This document shows positions 56,732-64,000 of a DNA stretch of 64,000 nt, one piece after another. The position numbers were made by a program, and so were the translations under genes. Source of the DNA: DATARR01 sp044868005 (GTDB lineage: Bacteria > Acidobacteriota > Thermoanaerobaculia > Multivoradales > UBA5704); assembly GCA_044868005.1 (NCBI GenBank), contig JBIOVX010000163.1, positions 1 through 64,000 of the forward strand, written 5' to 3'. The stretch's first letter is position 1; every line of letters begins with the position of its first letter. The notes beneath the pieces were generated by a model. It had not been told where the DNA came from. It saw only the letters and a list, made by a program, of their open reading frames with translations, and did not search any database.

Positions 56732-56766
56732 ACCTCACCCCAACCCCCTCTCCTGAAGGAGAGGGG
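56732..56766. terminator. Hairpin repeat between convergent genes, copy 2 of the dispersed family
   Basis: CCTCACCCC is followed by CCCCTCTCC, TGAA and GGAGAGGGG, an 8-9 bp stem lying exactly between the stops of the MFS gene and the convergent secreted-protein gene. It should work as a two-way terminator. It shares its block order with the repeat at 51-96. Confidence 0.65.
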
Positions 56767-57414
56767 CTAAGAATCGCGCTTCTTGGCCTTGATGAAGACG
56801 GCGATCTCGTCGGGACGGGGATTGACGAAATCGAGGCGGATGCGGCCGTCGCCGGTCTCCGAGATCAGCGCCGGGATCGAGCTCGCCGTCAGGTACCAGC
56901 CGGCCGGCAGCACGACGGCGTTCCGCGGCCGGCCGAAGCTGCGGTCGAAGACCAGCTCGTCCCCGTCCAGCCGGTAGCTGCCCGCATCGGTGTAGGTCTC
57001 GGCGATGCGCAGCCGCACCGAGCCGCCCGGCGGCACCGGCGCGAAGCGGACGACCACCACCTCCGAGTCCGGCGGCACCTCTTCGTCCTCGGCGGTGCCG
57101 GTCCTGGCGAGGGCGTCTCCCCTCACGGTCTCGACGGCCAGCGCCTCGCCGGTGTCGAGGTTGCGCGCCGAGGGATTCGACGCCGAGCTCCCCTTGCGCA
57201 CCACGTTCAGGTATCGCCCCACGCCGGGCCGCGACTCGGTGTAGTCGTGATAGAGATCGAAGGCGTGCGTCTCCGGCTGCCGAAGGAAGTAGACGATCTC
57301 GCGGTCCTGATGCGCCCGCTCGACGAGGCGGTCCTGATCAAAAGGCGCGGCCGGATTCTGCGCCGCCGCCGGAGGCGCGGCGAGGAGAACGAGCGCGACG
57401 ACGCACCCCCTCAA
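56767..57414 (-). CDS. Secreted protein of unknown function, paralogue of its neighbour
   Basis: 215 residues with a short signal peptide (RGCVVALVLLAAPPAAAQ). Not recognised. It is clearly related to the gene just upstream: both share an ETHxFxxxxxxTE/I motif, GxxxYxNxxRKGSxAS, R-I-x-E-T-Y-x-D-A-x-S-Y, R-N-A-V-V-L-P-A-G and E-x-DGR-x-x-x-F near the end. The pattern suggests a beta-rich extracytoplasmic domain. Its ATG overlaps the upstream stop by 4 bases, so the pair is translationally coupled. The upstream copy is a lipoprotein while this one is soluble, so they may form a membrane-tethered pair. Function unknown. Confidence 0.75.
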   Translation of the reverse strand: MRGCVVALVLLAAPPAAAQNPAAPFDQDRLVERAHQDREIVYFLRQPETHAFDLYHDYTESRPGVGRYLNVVRKGSSASNPSARNLDTGEALAVETVRGDALARTGTAEDEEVPPDSEVVVVRFAPVPPGGSVRLRIAETYTDAGSYRLDGDELVFDRSFGRPRNAVVLPAGWYLTASSIPALISETGDGRIRLDFVNPRPDEIAVFIKAKKRDS

Positions 57415-58058
57415 AGGCCCAGCCTCCGCGCCTCGAGCACCAGCGGCGCCGCGTCCGGGCCGGTGTGCATGAAGCTCACCGCGAGGCGCCCGTCCGGTTC
57501 CGTCAGCACCTGGACCGGCACGTTGCAGGAGACGAGCTCGTAACCGGCCGGTAGGACAACGGCGTTGCGGCGGATGCCCAGCGGACGCGCGAAGACGATG
57601 CGGTCCGCGCCTTTCCGGAAGTAGCTCTTCGCGTCCTCGTAGGTCTTCTCGATCAGCAGCCGGACGCCGCCTTCCGCCGGCACCGGCCGCGGCAGGCGAA
57701 CGCGGATGTAGCTCGTGTCGAGGTCCGCCTCCGGCAGCCCGCCGGCGCGCGCCTCCTCACCGCTCACCACCTCGACCGTCAAGGGCTGCGCGCTCGACCG
57801 GTCGAAGACCGCTTCGCCGCTCGCCGCGCTCCCCTTGCGGATCGGATTGAAGTAGGCCGTGGCGCCGGGCGTGATCGCCGTGACCTCGAAGAGGATGTGG
57901 AACCGGTGCGTCTCGGGATCGAGCAGCTCGTAGCGCGTGTACTCGTCCTCCTCGCGGGGCGCTGCGTCTGGAGCCTCGGCGGGCGTCGCTACGGGCCGCG
58001 GTTCCATCGCGCAGCCGGCGAGCGACAGCAGTCCTAATAAGACGAGCAGATGGCGCAC
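57411..58058 (-). CDS. Lipoprotein of unknown function, paralogue of its neighbour
   Basis: 215 residues. The N-terminus LLVLLGLLSLAGC is a lipobox, so the mature protein is anchored through Cys 16. After an acidic Pro/Ala-rich linker (about 20-40) the body aligns with the following gene over its whole length (YFNPIRKGSAASGEA, IEKTYEDAKSYF, RNAVVLPAGYELVS, DGRLAVSF). I do not recognise the family. It probably heads a small minus-strand operon with its paralogue; the two upstream small genes could belong to the same transcript. Confidence 0.75.
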   Translation of the reverse strand: MRHLLVLLGLLSLAGCAMEPRPVATPAEAPDAAPREEDEYTRYELLDPETHRFHILFEVTAITPGATAYFNPIRKGSAASGEAVFDRSSAQPLTVEVVSGEEARAGGLPEADLDTSYIRVRLPRPVPAEGGVRLLIEKTYEDAKSYFRKGADRIVFARPLGIRRNAVVLPAGYELVSCNVPVQVLTEPDGRLAVSFMHTGPDAAPLVLEARRLGL

Positions 58059-58073
58059 GGCGGCAGCCGCCCT

Positions 58074-58253
58074 TCAGGCCCCGACCACCCGCAGCTCGAA
58101 ATCCTCGAGCTTCATTACCTGGCGTACGTAGAGGAAGGCGATATCGCTCGCCGCGGCGGGATCCGCGGCGTGGACCGGAAACTCCTCTTCCTGCCGCTGG
58201 CCGGCGGCGTTGCGGTAGACGACCGAGGCGGAATACGGACGGATCTTCGTCAT
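58074..58253 (-). CDS. Small conserved-looking hypothetical protein
   Basis: 59 residues from the ATG at 58253 (TKIRPYSASVVYRNAAGQ at the start, LYVRQVMKLEDFELRVV near the end). The longer frame from 58367 adds a Gly/Pro-rich leader unlike real protein, so the inner start is preferred, although its ribosome binding site is weak. The composition (mixed strand-helix, balanced charge) looks like a folded small domain rather than a shadow frame. No function proposed. Confidence 0.5.
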   Translation of the reverse strand: MTKIRPYSASVVYRNAAGQRQEEEFPVHAADPAAASDIAFLYVRQVMKLEDFELRVVGA

Positions 58254-58366
58254 GCTGAAATCGTCGAGAAGAATACGATCCGCCGGCCCGCCGGTCAACC
58301 GCGCCGGCGGCCCGGCCGTAAAGAAAAACCCCGGCGGCCGGAGCCCGCCTTCGAGCAGGCGATGCA

Positions 58367-58786
58367 CTATCGCGTGCCGCCGGCGAGCACGCCGCCGCTG
58401 CCCACGGACAGCGTCGAGCGGCCGTAAGGCGCTGGCCCTTCCGCCGCCTCCCAGATCGCTTCACCGCCGCGCCAGCAGGTCAGGGCGCTGGCGCGGCGCT
58501 GGATGATGAAGCGCCTGAAACGGCGCCGGACCCGCACGACGTCGGGGTCCTCCGCCGTCCCGGAGCCGCCGAGATATCGGCACCGCGAGCCCCAGACCTG
58601 TCCGGTGTCGGTGAGCAGCAGGCTGCCCCGGCTGCCGTCGCCTTCGCCGGCGAACAGGAGGATGTCGTTCGGGATCAGGTCGTAGCCCGGAGCGCAACGG
58701 AGGACCGTCCAGTAATGGAGTTTCAGGTTGAAGTCCTCCCAGGCCATAGGCGCCGCCCGACTCCGTATACGTGGAAAATCTGTCAT
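58367..58786 (-). CDS. Hypothetical protein
   Basis: 139 residues from the ATG at 58786 (GGGGCGG ahead of it); an alternative start is at 58747 (MAWEDFNLKL). The sequence has strand-rich, protein-like stretches: LKLHYWTVLRCAPGYDLIP, DILLFAGEGDGSRGSLLL and TGQVWGSRCRYLGG. The same frame continues far upstream over the DUF1028 gene on the same strand, but that part is a shadow. No signal peptide, no recognised domain. It lies between the DUF1028 gene and the small hypothetical gene, all on the minus strand. Confidence 0.5.
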   Translation of the reverse strand: MTDFPRIRSRAAPMAWEDFNLKLHYWTVLRCAPGYDLIPNDILLFAGEGDGSRGSLLLTDTGQVWGSRCRYLGGSGTAEDPDVVRVRRRFRRFIIQRRASALTCWRGGEAIWEAAEGPAPYGRSTLSVGSGGVLAGGTR

Positions 58787-58830
58787 CCGCCCCGGGAAAA
58801 TCTCACCGCGCCGTAAGGGCCCGGACCCCC

Positions 58831-59841
58831 CTACGGGCTGTTCGCGGGCTGGAAGAGCGTGGCCAGAAACTCCTGATCCTCCTTGAGCGCCTTGAGCTCC
58901 GGCCGCGCTTCGAGGATGGATTGAAACTGCTGATCGAACTTGGGATCGGCCGCCCGCGCCGTGCGGAGCTCCGCCAGCGCGGCGTCCGGGTTGCCGTTGA
59001 GATACTCCAGAATTCCCAGATTCGTGTGCGTGCCCGGCAGGCTGGGCGCGTAGCGCGCCGCCGTGCGGGCAGAGGCGAGCGCGGCCTTGGGATCGCCCTT
59101 CTGCAGCAGGCCGTCCACGGCGCCGCGGTAGAGATAGGCGAGGTTGAGGTCGAGCAGCCGGCGCAGCTCGACCAGCGGCTGCGGATGGTCGTCGGCGTTG
59201 ATGTAGACGTAACGGTCGTTGTTGAGGTTGCGGCCGCCCTGCTTGCGCACCACCAGCAGCGAGGCGGATTGGCGGCCGCGCGAGTCGCCGCCCGCGTCGT
59301 CGCCGGCCTTCAGGGCGGCGTAGAGCCTCTCGGCCAGCTCGCCCGGCGCGGCCTCGAACGCCCGGCCCATGGCCTCCACCACCTGCGCTCCGGCGAGGAT
59401 GTTGCCCTGCGCCGACCACGTCTTGCCCTGCCGGTCGCCGGCCCACGCCACGGCCTTCGGCCCGGTGTAGGCGGCGATGTTGCCCTTGGCGTCCACGATC
59501 GCCACCTGGCGGCCGTCCTTGCCCGGGAAGGTGTCTTCAGCCAGCAGCCTGGCGAGCACCTGCTGTGCCGTGAGCCCCTGGCGCAGGAGATCGATCGCCT
59601 GCGGCCCGTAACCCACGTTGACGTTGGCCTGCGTCGCCACGGCGCCCACGCCGGCCATCGCCCACGGCACCACCGAGCCGACGGAGAAGTACCGCGAGGC
59701 CACCGCCACCCCCAGATCGCCGTTCGCGGGATCGATGGCCACGATGGAGAAGGTCGCGACCGGCGGAGCCTCCAGGCCGGAAGAGCCCGCCGCGAGCGGC
59801 GCCGCGGCAGCCAGCAGGCAGAGCGTCAGCAGACGTCTCAT
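58831..59841 (-). CDS. DUF1028 protein with C-terminal TPR-like repeats, exported
   Basis: 336 residues with a signal peptide (RRLLTLCLLAAAAPLAAGS). Residues of about 28-230 match the DUF1028 family: ATFSIVAIDPANGDLGVAVA at the front, PWAMAGVGAVATQANVNVGY, AQGNILAGAQVV and GRQSASLLVVR. The family is thought to be an Ntn-hydrolase-like group of unknown substrate. Residues of about 245-330 form tetratricopeptide-like helices (AYLYRGAVDGLLQKGDPKAA, GILEYLNGNPDAALAEL), a combination seen in other DUF1028 proteins. Divergent from the Cys-rich secreted protein gene. No evident link to the NRPS. Confidence 0.85.
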   Translation of the reverse strand: MRRLLTLCLLAAAAPLAAGSSGLEAPPVATFSIVAIDPANGDLGVAVASRYFSVGSVVPWAMAGVGAVATQANVNVGYGPQAIDLLRQGLTAQQVLARLLAEDTFPGKDGRQVAIVDAKGNIAAYTGPKAVAWAGDRQGKTWSAQGNILAGAQVVEAMGRAFEAAPGELAERLYAALKAGDDAGGDSRGRQSASLLVVRKQGGRNLNNDRYVYINADDHPQPLVELRRLLDLNLAYLYRGAVDGLLQKGDPKAALASARTAARYAPSLPGTHTNLGILEYLNGNPDAALAELRTARAADPKFDQQFQSILEARPELKALKEDQEFLATLFQPANSP

Positions 59842-60131
59842 GCATCACCTCGCGAAGAACGGATTGCGAAAGAAAGGATACGGCAGAGGGGGAAGACCGG
59901 GCAACTCTCGAGGACCGCCGAGATCTCGCCAGACAGAGCGGCGTCGAGACCGAAGCGAAGAAGGTGAAGTAGAGAGCGGCGAGCCTCTCCTGCCTGTCCG
60001 GAGGGCACCGGACCACCTGTCTGCGAGCGGACGCCCACCCCCGTGGATATCGGCCCGTCCGCATCCTCCGGCTACCTTGACCTGCATGATCCCTAAACAC
60101 AGAAATCTCGCACGTCTCTGAGGAGGAACCC
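59842..60131. promoter_or_regulatory. Divergent intergenic region
   Basis: These 290 bases lie between the divergent DUF1028 and Cys-rich protein genes. Apart from GAGGAGGA just upstream of the ATG at 60132 (a strong ribosome binding site) I see no RNA gene, repeat or clear promoter boxes. Confidence 0.3.
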
Positions 60132-61397
60132 ATGAAGAAAAGCCACGGAGCTTCTCTGATAATCCTATTGCTGGGAATCCTGCTGACCCCATCCCTCGTC
60201 TTCGGAGAGGGAGCGCGCAGAAGCGAGCCGGCGGAGAGGATGAGCCCGCAAATGCGGGAGGCGCTCGCCGATTCGATCCCGCGCCGGGAGCTGGAGCTGG
60301 CGCTGCGGCTGCGCGAGGACGTCCTCGTCGAGGTGAAGGAACGCATCGGTGCGCTAGGCGTGAAAGGCTCGGCCGAAGAGCTGACTGATCTCCTCCTACA
60401 GGCCGCGCATCTGGAGATCGGCGTCGACAAGTGCAGCGTGGGAATCCTCGAGGCCGGGGACTGCCGCGCGATGAAAGCGGAGCTCGCCGGCGTGGAGCAG
60501 CGGTTCCGCCAGGCCGCCGGAGTCTCGGCGCGCGAGTTCCGCAGCGGCCGGCGCGAGACGCCGCCGCCCGCCGACAGGATCGGGCAGCGGTCGTTCTCGA
60601 AGAGCCAGACCTGCACCTGTGCCCTGTCGGTCTACAGCGGGTACCGCTGGATGGACCCCTGGTGGGGGCTCGAGGTCGGCGGCCACGCCAGCCACGGCTA
60701 CTGCAGCAACGACGTCGACTGGTTTCTTCCCCACACCCCCGGCTCGGGAGCCATGACCGGCGACATCGACATCTATTTCGGCGGCGGCGCCTACCATCAG
60801 CACAAGTCGTGTGAGGACGACCATATAACCTGCTTCCACGGTCCGAGCACCGAGCACCTCGGAGAATGGGGCAACGTCTCCAGTTGCGACACCTGGCACT
60901 CGCAGTACACCAACCCTTACGGCTCCTGGTACGGCGGGTCCCTCTCCGACAGCCTGTGGGTGCATCAGGTCTCGACCCCCTATGTCACGGTGGCCGGCTC
61001 CTGCAACGGCAACTACGTCGCCGTGAAGGAGTACATCCAGGAGCACGATCCCGGGTGCTGCGACGATCCCATGGGAGACCTGTGGTTCGGGGTGCAGGTC
61101 GCCGACGGTTCCGGCGTCGTCTCGGATACCAAGCAGACCACCAACTGCAACGGCGGCTCGCAGAGCGGCCTCCCTCCGCACTGCGGCACCTTCGGAGCGA
61201 CGGTCTGGGTAGCCTACATCTGCTCGACCGCCGGCCAGCCTGATCCGCCCTGCGATCCCACCGGCGCCGGCGCGCAATCCTGCTACGAGAGCGGCGGCAG
61301 TTGGGACCCCAACACCTGCTACTGCCAGATGCCCTGCTACCACGACGGCTACTGCGCCGAGTGGGACGACATCAACTGCGTCTGCCTGCGGAACTGA
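60132..61397 (+). CDS. Secreted Cys-rich protein of unknown function
   Basis: 421 residues. Signal peptide: KKSHGASLIILLLGILL to VFGEG. Residues of about 30-145 are helical and charged (REDVLVEVKERIGALGVKG). Residues of about 155-421 are rich in Cys, Gly, Trp and Tyr, with pairs such as TCTCAL, CSNDVDW, PGCCDD, CSTAGQPDPPCD, TCYCQMPCYHDGYC and CVCLRN, pointing to many disulfides in an extracellular domain. The last 50 residues look like a small repeat module (CYxxGGSWDPNTCYC). I recognise no catalytic motif and no family. A 13-bp hairpin terminator follows, so it is probably a single-gene unit. Confidence 0.7.
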   Translation: MKKSHGASLIILLLGILLTPSLVFGEGARRSEPAERMSPQMREALADSIPRRELELALRLREDVLVEVKERIGALGVKGSAEELTDLLLQAAHLEIGVDKCSVGILEAGDCRAMKAELAGVEQRFRQAAGVSAREFRSGRRETPPPADRIGQRSFSKSQTCTCALSVYSGYRWMDPWWGLEVGGHASHGYCSNDVDWFLPHTPGSGAMTGDIDIYFGGGAYHQHKSCEDDHITCFHGPSTEHLGEWGNVSSCDTWHSQYTNPYGSWYGGSLSDSLWVHQVSTPYVTVAGSCNGNYVAVKEYIQEHDPGCCDDPMGDLWFGVQVADGSGVVSDTKQTTNCNGGSQSGLPPHCGTFGATVWVAYICSTAGQPDPPCDPTGAGAQSCYESGGSWDPNTCYCQMPCYHDGYCAEWDDINCVCLRN

Positions 61398-61406
61398 TCC
61401 GTCCTG

Positions 61407-61440
61407 AGTCCCGGCCGGAGTGGATCCGGCCGGGACTGTA
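61407..61440 (+). terminator. Strong hairpin terminator after the Cys-rich protein
   Basis: A perfect 13-bp stem (61407-61419 with 61425-61437; AGTCCCGGCCGGA on the left arm) closes a 5-base loop, ten bases after the stop at 61397. A short T-containing stretch follows. Confidence 0.75.
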
Positions 61441-61505
61441 ATCCCTGTTTGCGATTGCGGCGGCGGTGGGAAATGATGGCGGCCTGTCCAGGCGCAGAGG
61501 AGACG

Positions 61506-63011
61506 ATGCCGACATCGCAAGCAAACAGAATCGGCCCCGACGATCCGCGCTACCTGGCGGTGGTCGAAAAGCGTTTCAACAAGCGGTTCCGCGCCAGCCC
61601 GGACTACGTCCGCCTAGCCGGCTCGACCGAGCAGGTGGTCTCGGCGGTCGAGGAGGCGGTGAGGGAAGGACGGCGCCTAGCCGTGACGAGCGGCGGGCAC
61701 TGCCTGGAGGGCTTCGTCTCGGATCCCGAGGTGCGGGTGATCCTCGACGTCTCGCCCATGAAGCGCCTGTACTACGACGCGGAACGGGGCGCCGTCGCCG
61801 TCGAGGCCGGCGCCACCGTGGGCGAGACCTTCCGGGCGCTCTACGAGACGTGGGGAACCGTGATCCCGCTCGGCGAGTATCCGGAGATCGGCATGGGCGG
61901 GCACGTGGCCGGCGGCGCCTTCGGTTTCCTCTGCCGCCAGCTCGGCCTCGCGGCGGATTATCTATACGCCGTCGAGGTGGTCACCGTGGACGCGGAAGGA
62001 CGCGCGGGTAGCGTGGTGGCGACCCGGGAGACCTCCGACCCGCATCGCGAGCTCTGGTGGGCGCACACCGGCGGCGGCGCCGGCAACTTCGGCGTCGTCA
62101 CCCGCTACTGGTTCCGCTCGCCCGGGGCCTCCGGCGAGGATCCCGCCGCGCTGTTGCCCCGCGCGCCGGAATCGATCACCACCTTCAAGGCGGAATGGGA
62201 CTGGAGCGGCGTCGACCGGCCGTCCTTCCTGCGGCTGCTCGGGAATCACGGCACCTGGTGCGAGCGCAACAGCGGCGCCGATTCCCCGAACGCCTCCCTC
62301 TGGACCCTCCTCGCGGTCCACCGCAAGCAGCTCGGCAAGATCATCGTCCGCGGCGTGAGCACGGCCGGCGCCGCCGCCGAGCGGCAGATAGAGGACCATT
62401 TGGCGGCGCTGGGCGAAGGGATCGCCGCGCCGGACGGCCGCGAGCTGGCGCGCATGTCCTGGCTCGAGTTCGCCCTCGACCCGTTCCCCGATCTGTTCGC
62501 CGCGCCGCCCGGCGGTGTCAGCGCCAAGGTGAAGGACGCGCTGCTCAGGAAACGGCTCACGGACCGGCAGATCGGTGTGGCGTACGACTACCTCACCCGC
62601 ACCGACCACGACGTCATGGGTGGCATGCTGGGGCTCGCCACCTACGGCGGCCGCGTCAACATCGTCGCGTCCGACGCCACCGCCGCCGCCCAGCGCGGCT
62701 CGATCCTCGACATCGCGTGCACTACGGGCTGGCTGGACCCGCGGGAAGAGGAGCAGAACCTGGCCTGGGTGCGGGCGTTCTATCGCGATCTGTTCGCGGA
62801 GAGCGGCGGCGTGCCGGTGCCGGGCGAGGCGTACGACGGGGCCCTCATCAATCATCCCGACACCGATCTCGCGGACTTGGAGCTGAACACCTCGGGCGTG
62901 CCCTGGCCCACGCTGTACTACCAGGCGAACTATCCGCGCCTGCAGCGCGTCAAGGCGCGGTGGGATCCCCGCAACGTGTTCCGGCACGCGCTGTCCATTC
63001 GGGTGGGATGA
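61506..63011 (+). CDS. FAD-linked oxidase, BBE-like
   Basis: 501 residues from the ATG at 61506 (GAGGAG ahead; an in-frame ATG at 61449 would add an Arg-rich leader). The PCMH-type FAD domain is clear: LAVTSGGHCLEGF holds the His for covalent flavin attachment, then VEAGATVGETF, MGGHVAGGAFGFLCRQLGL and WWAHTGGGAGNFGVVT. The C-terminus NYPRLQRVKARWDPRNVFRH is the berberine-bridge-enzyme (BBE) tail. Such enzymes oxidise alcohols, sugars or natural products using oxygen. No Tat or Sec signal is visible. Its stop overlaps the start of an APC permease (ATGA), so it may act on a compound imported by that permease. A role in the peptide pathway cannot be excluded, but a terminator and five opposite-strand genes lie between. 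Confidence 0.88.
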   Translation: MPTSQANRIGPDDPRYLAVVEKRFNKRFRASPDYVRLAGSTEQVVSAVEEAVREGRRLAVTSGGHCLEGFVSDPEVRVILDVSPMKRLYYDAERGAVAVEAGATVGETFRALYETWGTVIPLGEYPEIGMGGHVAGGAFGFLCRQLGLAADYLYAVEVVTVDAEGRAGSVVATRETSDPHRELWWAHTGGGAGNFGVVTRYWFRSPGASGEDPAALLPRAPESITTFKAEWDWSGVDRPSFLRLLGNHGTWCERNSGADSPNASLWTLLAVHRKQLGKIIVRGVSTAGAAAERQIEDHLAALGEGIAAPDGRELARMSWLEFALDPFPDLFAAPPGGVSAKVKDALLRKRLTDRQIGVAYDYLTRTDHDVMGGMLGLATYGGRVNIVASDATAAAQRGSILDIACTTGWLDPREEEQNLAWVRAFYRDLFAESGGVPVPGEAYDGALINHPDTDLADLELNTSGVPWPTLYYQANYPRLQRVKARWDPRNVFRHALSIRVG

Positions 63012-64000
63012 TCTTGCCGACGGACGCCCGCCCTCCCATCGGCCATCTTCGCCGCCTGCTCGGCCTCGGCTTCGGGCTCGCGGTCATCGTCGGCAGCACG
63101 ATCGGCGTCGGCATCCTGCGCACGCCGGGGCTCGTCGCGGGCCACCTGCACAGTGGATCCGCCATCCTGATCCTCTGGCTGGTCGGCGGCCTCTACAGCT
63201 TGCTCGGAGCGGTGTGCCTGGCCGAGCTGGGCACGTCGGTGCCGCAGGCGGGCGGGTACTACGTATACGCGCGGCGCGGCTTCGGCGACTGGGTCGGCTT
63301 CGGCGTCGGCTGGACGGACTGGCTCACCTACTGCACGGTGCTCGCCTACGTCTCGATCGGCCTCGCCGAATTCAGCGGCGTGCTCCTGCCGGCGCTCGCC
63401 GGCTGGATACGGCCGCTCGCCGTGGTCACGCTGCTGGCGATGGTGGCGCTCCAGTGGGCGGGCCTCCAAGTGAGCGCGCGGTTCCAGGAATGGACGACGG
63501 CAGTGAAGTTCCTCGCCTTTCTCGCCCTCGTCGTCGCGGCGTTGACACACGAGCCCACGCCCACTCGGGGACTGCCGGCTACGGCGGACGCGCGCGGCCT
63601 CACCTTCACCGGCGTCATCCTCGCGCTGCAGGCCATCGTCATCGCCTACAGCGGCTGGCAGAGCGCGCTCTACTTCACCGAAGAAGACCGCGATCCCGCG
63701 CGCCACCTGCCGCGCGCGATGCTCGGCGGCGTCCTCTCCGTCATCGCCGTCTACCTGCTCGTCAACCTCGCGCTCCTGCACGTGCTGCCCATCGCGGAGC
63801 TCGCGAAATCGACGCTGCCGGGCGCGGACGCGGCGGCGGTCGTCGCCGGCGAGCGGGGGAAACAGCTCATCACCGTGCTCTCCGTAATCTCGCTCCTGCC
63901 GCTGCTCAACGCCATCCTGATGATCGGCACGCGCATCCTCTTCGCCATGGGGCGTGACGGGCTCGTCTCGCCGCGCACGGCGGCGGTCAACCCGGGCGGC
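63008..64000 (+). CDS. APC-family amino-acid permease (C-terminus beyond the window)
   Basis: The frame opens at the ATG at 63008 (4-base overlap with the oxidase stop) and stays open for 331 codons to the window end. The protein has the APC superfamily opening: LGLGFGLAVIVGSTIGVGILRTPG (the unwound first helix with G-S/T-x-I-G-x-G-I, quoted as a pattern), then PQAGGYYVYARRGFGDWVGF, several hydrophobic helices, and RDGLVSPRTAAVNPGG, which in this family precedes the eighth or ninth helix. It is therefore an amino-acid/polyamine transporter in the cytoplasmic membrane. Partner of the FAD oxidase by overlap. Substrate unknown. Confidence 0.85.
   Translation, partial: MILPTDARPPIGHLRRLLGLGFGLAVIVGSTIGVGILRTPGLVAGHLHSGSAILILWLVGGLYSLLGAVCLAELGTSVPQAGGYYVYARRGFGDWVGFGVGWTDWLTYCTVLAYVSIGLAEFSGVLLPALAGWIRPLAVVTLLAMVALQWAGLQVSARFQEWTTAVKFLAFLALVVAALTHEPTPTRGLPATADARGLTFTGVILALQAIVIAYSGWQSALYFTEEDRDPARHLPRAMLGGVLSVIAVYLLVNLALLHVLPIAELAKSTLPGADAAAVVAGERGKQLITVLSVISLLPLLNAILMIGTRILFAMGRDGLVSPRTAAVNPGG

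Overview
High-GC (about 70 percent) bacterial DNA that is mostly one nonribosomal peptide synthetase (NRPS) locus. The flanking genes (MuiA/DUF4139 protein, M48 protease, DUF1028 protein, CBM9/DUF5916 outer-membrane protein, many short dispersed repeats) suit a soil Acidobacteriota-like organism. That placement is inference from gene content; Myxococcota or Gemmatimonadota are not excluded.

Layout. 1-9158: ordinary genes. They are a partial AMP-ligase-like gene and a small PHA-system protein (minus strand), an M48 protease, a MuiA-like protein, a transglutaminase-like protein, an anchored alpha/beta hydrolase (minus strand), a small cupredoxin-like protein and a multicopper oxidase. 9301-9854: a frameshifted NRPS remnant. 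10024-51861: five NRPS genes with a fused hydroxylase gene between the third and fourth, all on the plus strand with stop/start overlaps or short gaps. 51894-56728: a DUF5916 barrel protein, a stand-alone NRPS-type methyltransferase and an MFS exporter in the same run. 56767-59841 (minus strand): two paralogous secreted proteins, two small hypotheticals and a DUF1028 protein. 60132-64000: a Cys-rich secreted protein, a BBE-like FAD oxidase and an APC permease cut by the window edge.

Assembly line. I count 12 modules. NRPS1 is A-PCP-sulfotransferase followed by five C-A-PCP modules. NRPS2 is C-A-PCP. NRPS3 and NRPS4 are two C-A-PCP modules each. NRPS5 is C-A-PCP plus an epimerase-like domain. 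Specificity codes read by eye give: M1 serine-like but altered, M2 unassigned hydrophobic, M3 Leu-like, M4 weakly Ala-like, M5 basic-like, M6 Val-like, M7 alpha-aminoadipate (Lys2)-like, M8 possibly basic, M9 Ser, M10 possibly basic, M11 Gly, M12 Gly. The fused Fe(II)/2-oxoglutarate enzyme probably supplies a beta-hydroxy amino acid, the methyltransferase probably acts in trans, and the MFS and DUF5916 proteins are candidates for transport.

The most unusual points are a sulfotransferase built into the loading module, a GATase-like/beta-hydroxylase fusion, and release of the chain. No thioesterase, reductase or MbtH gene is present, and the last domain looks like an epimerase with a broken active-site motif placed after a glycine module, where epimerisation would be meaningless.
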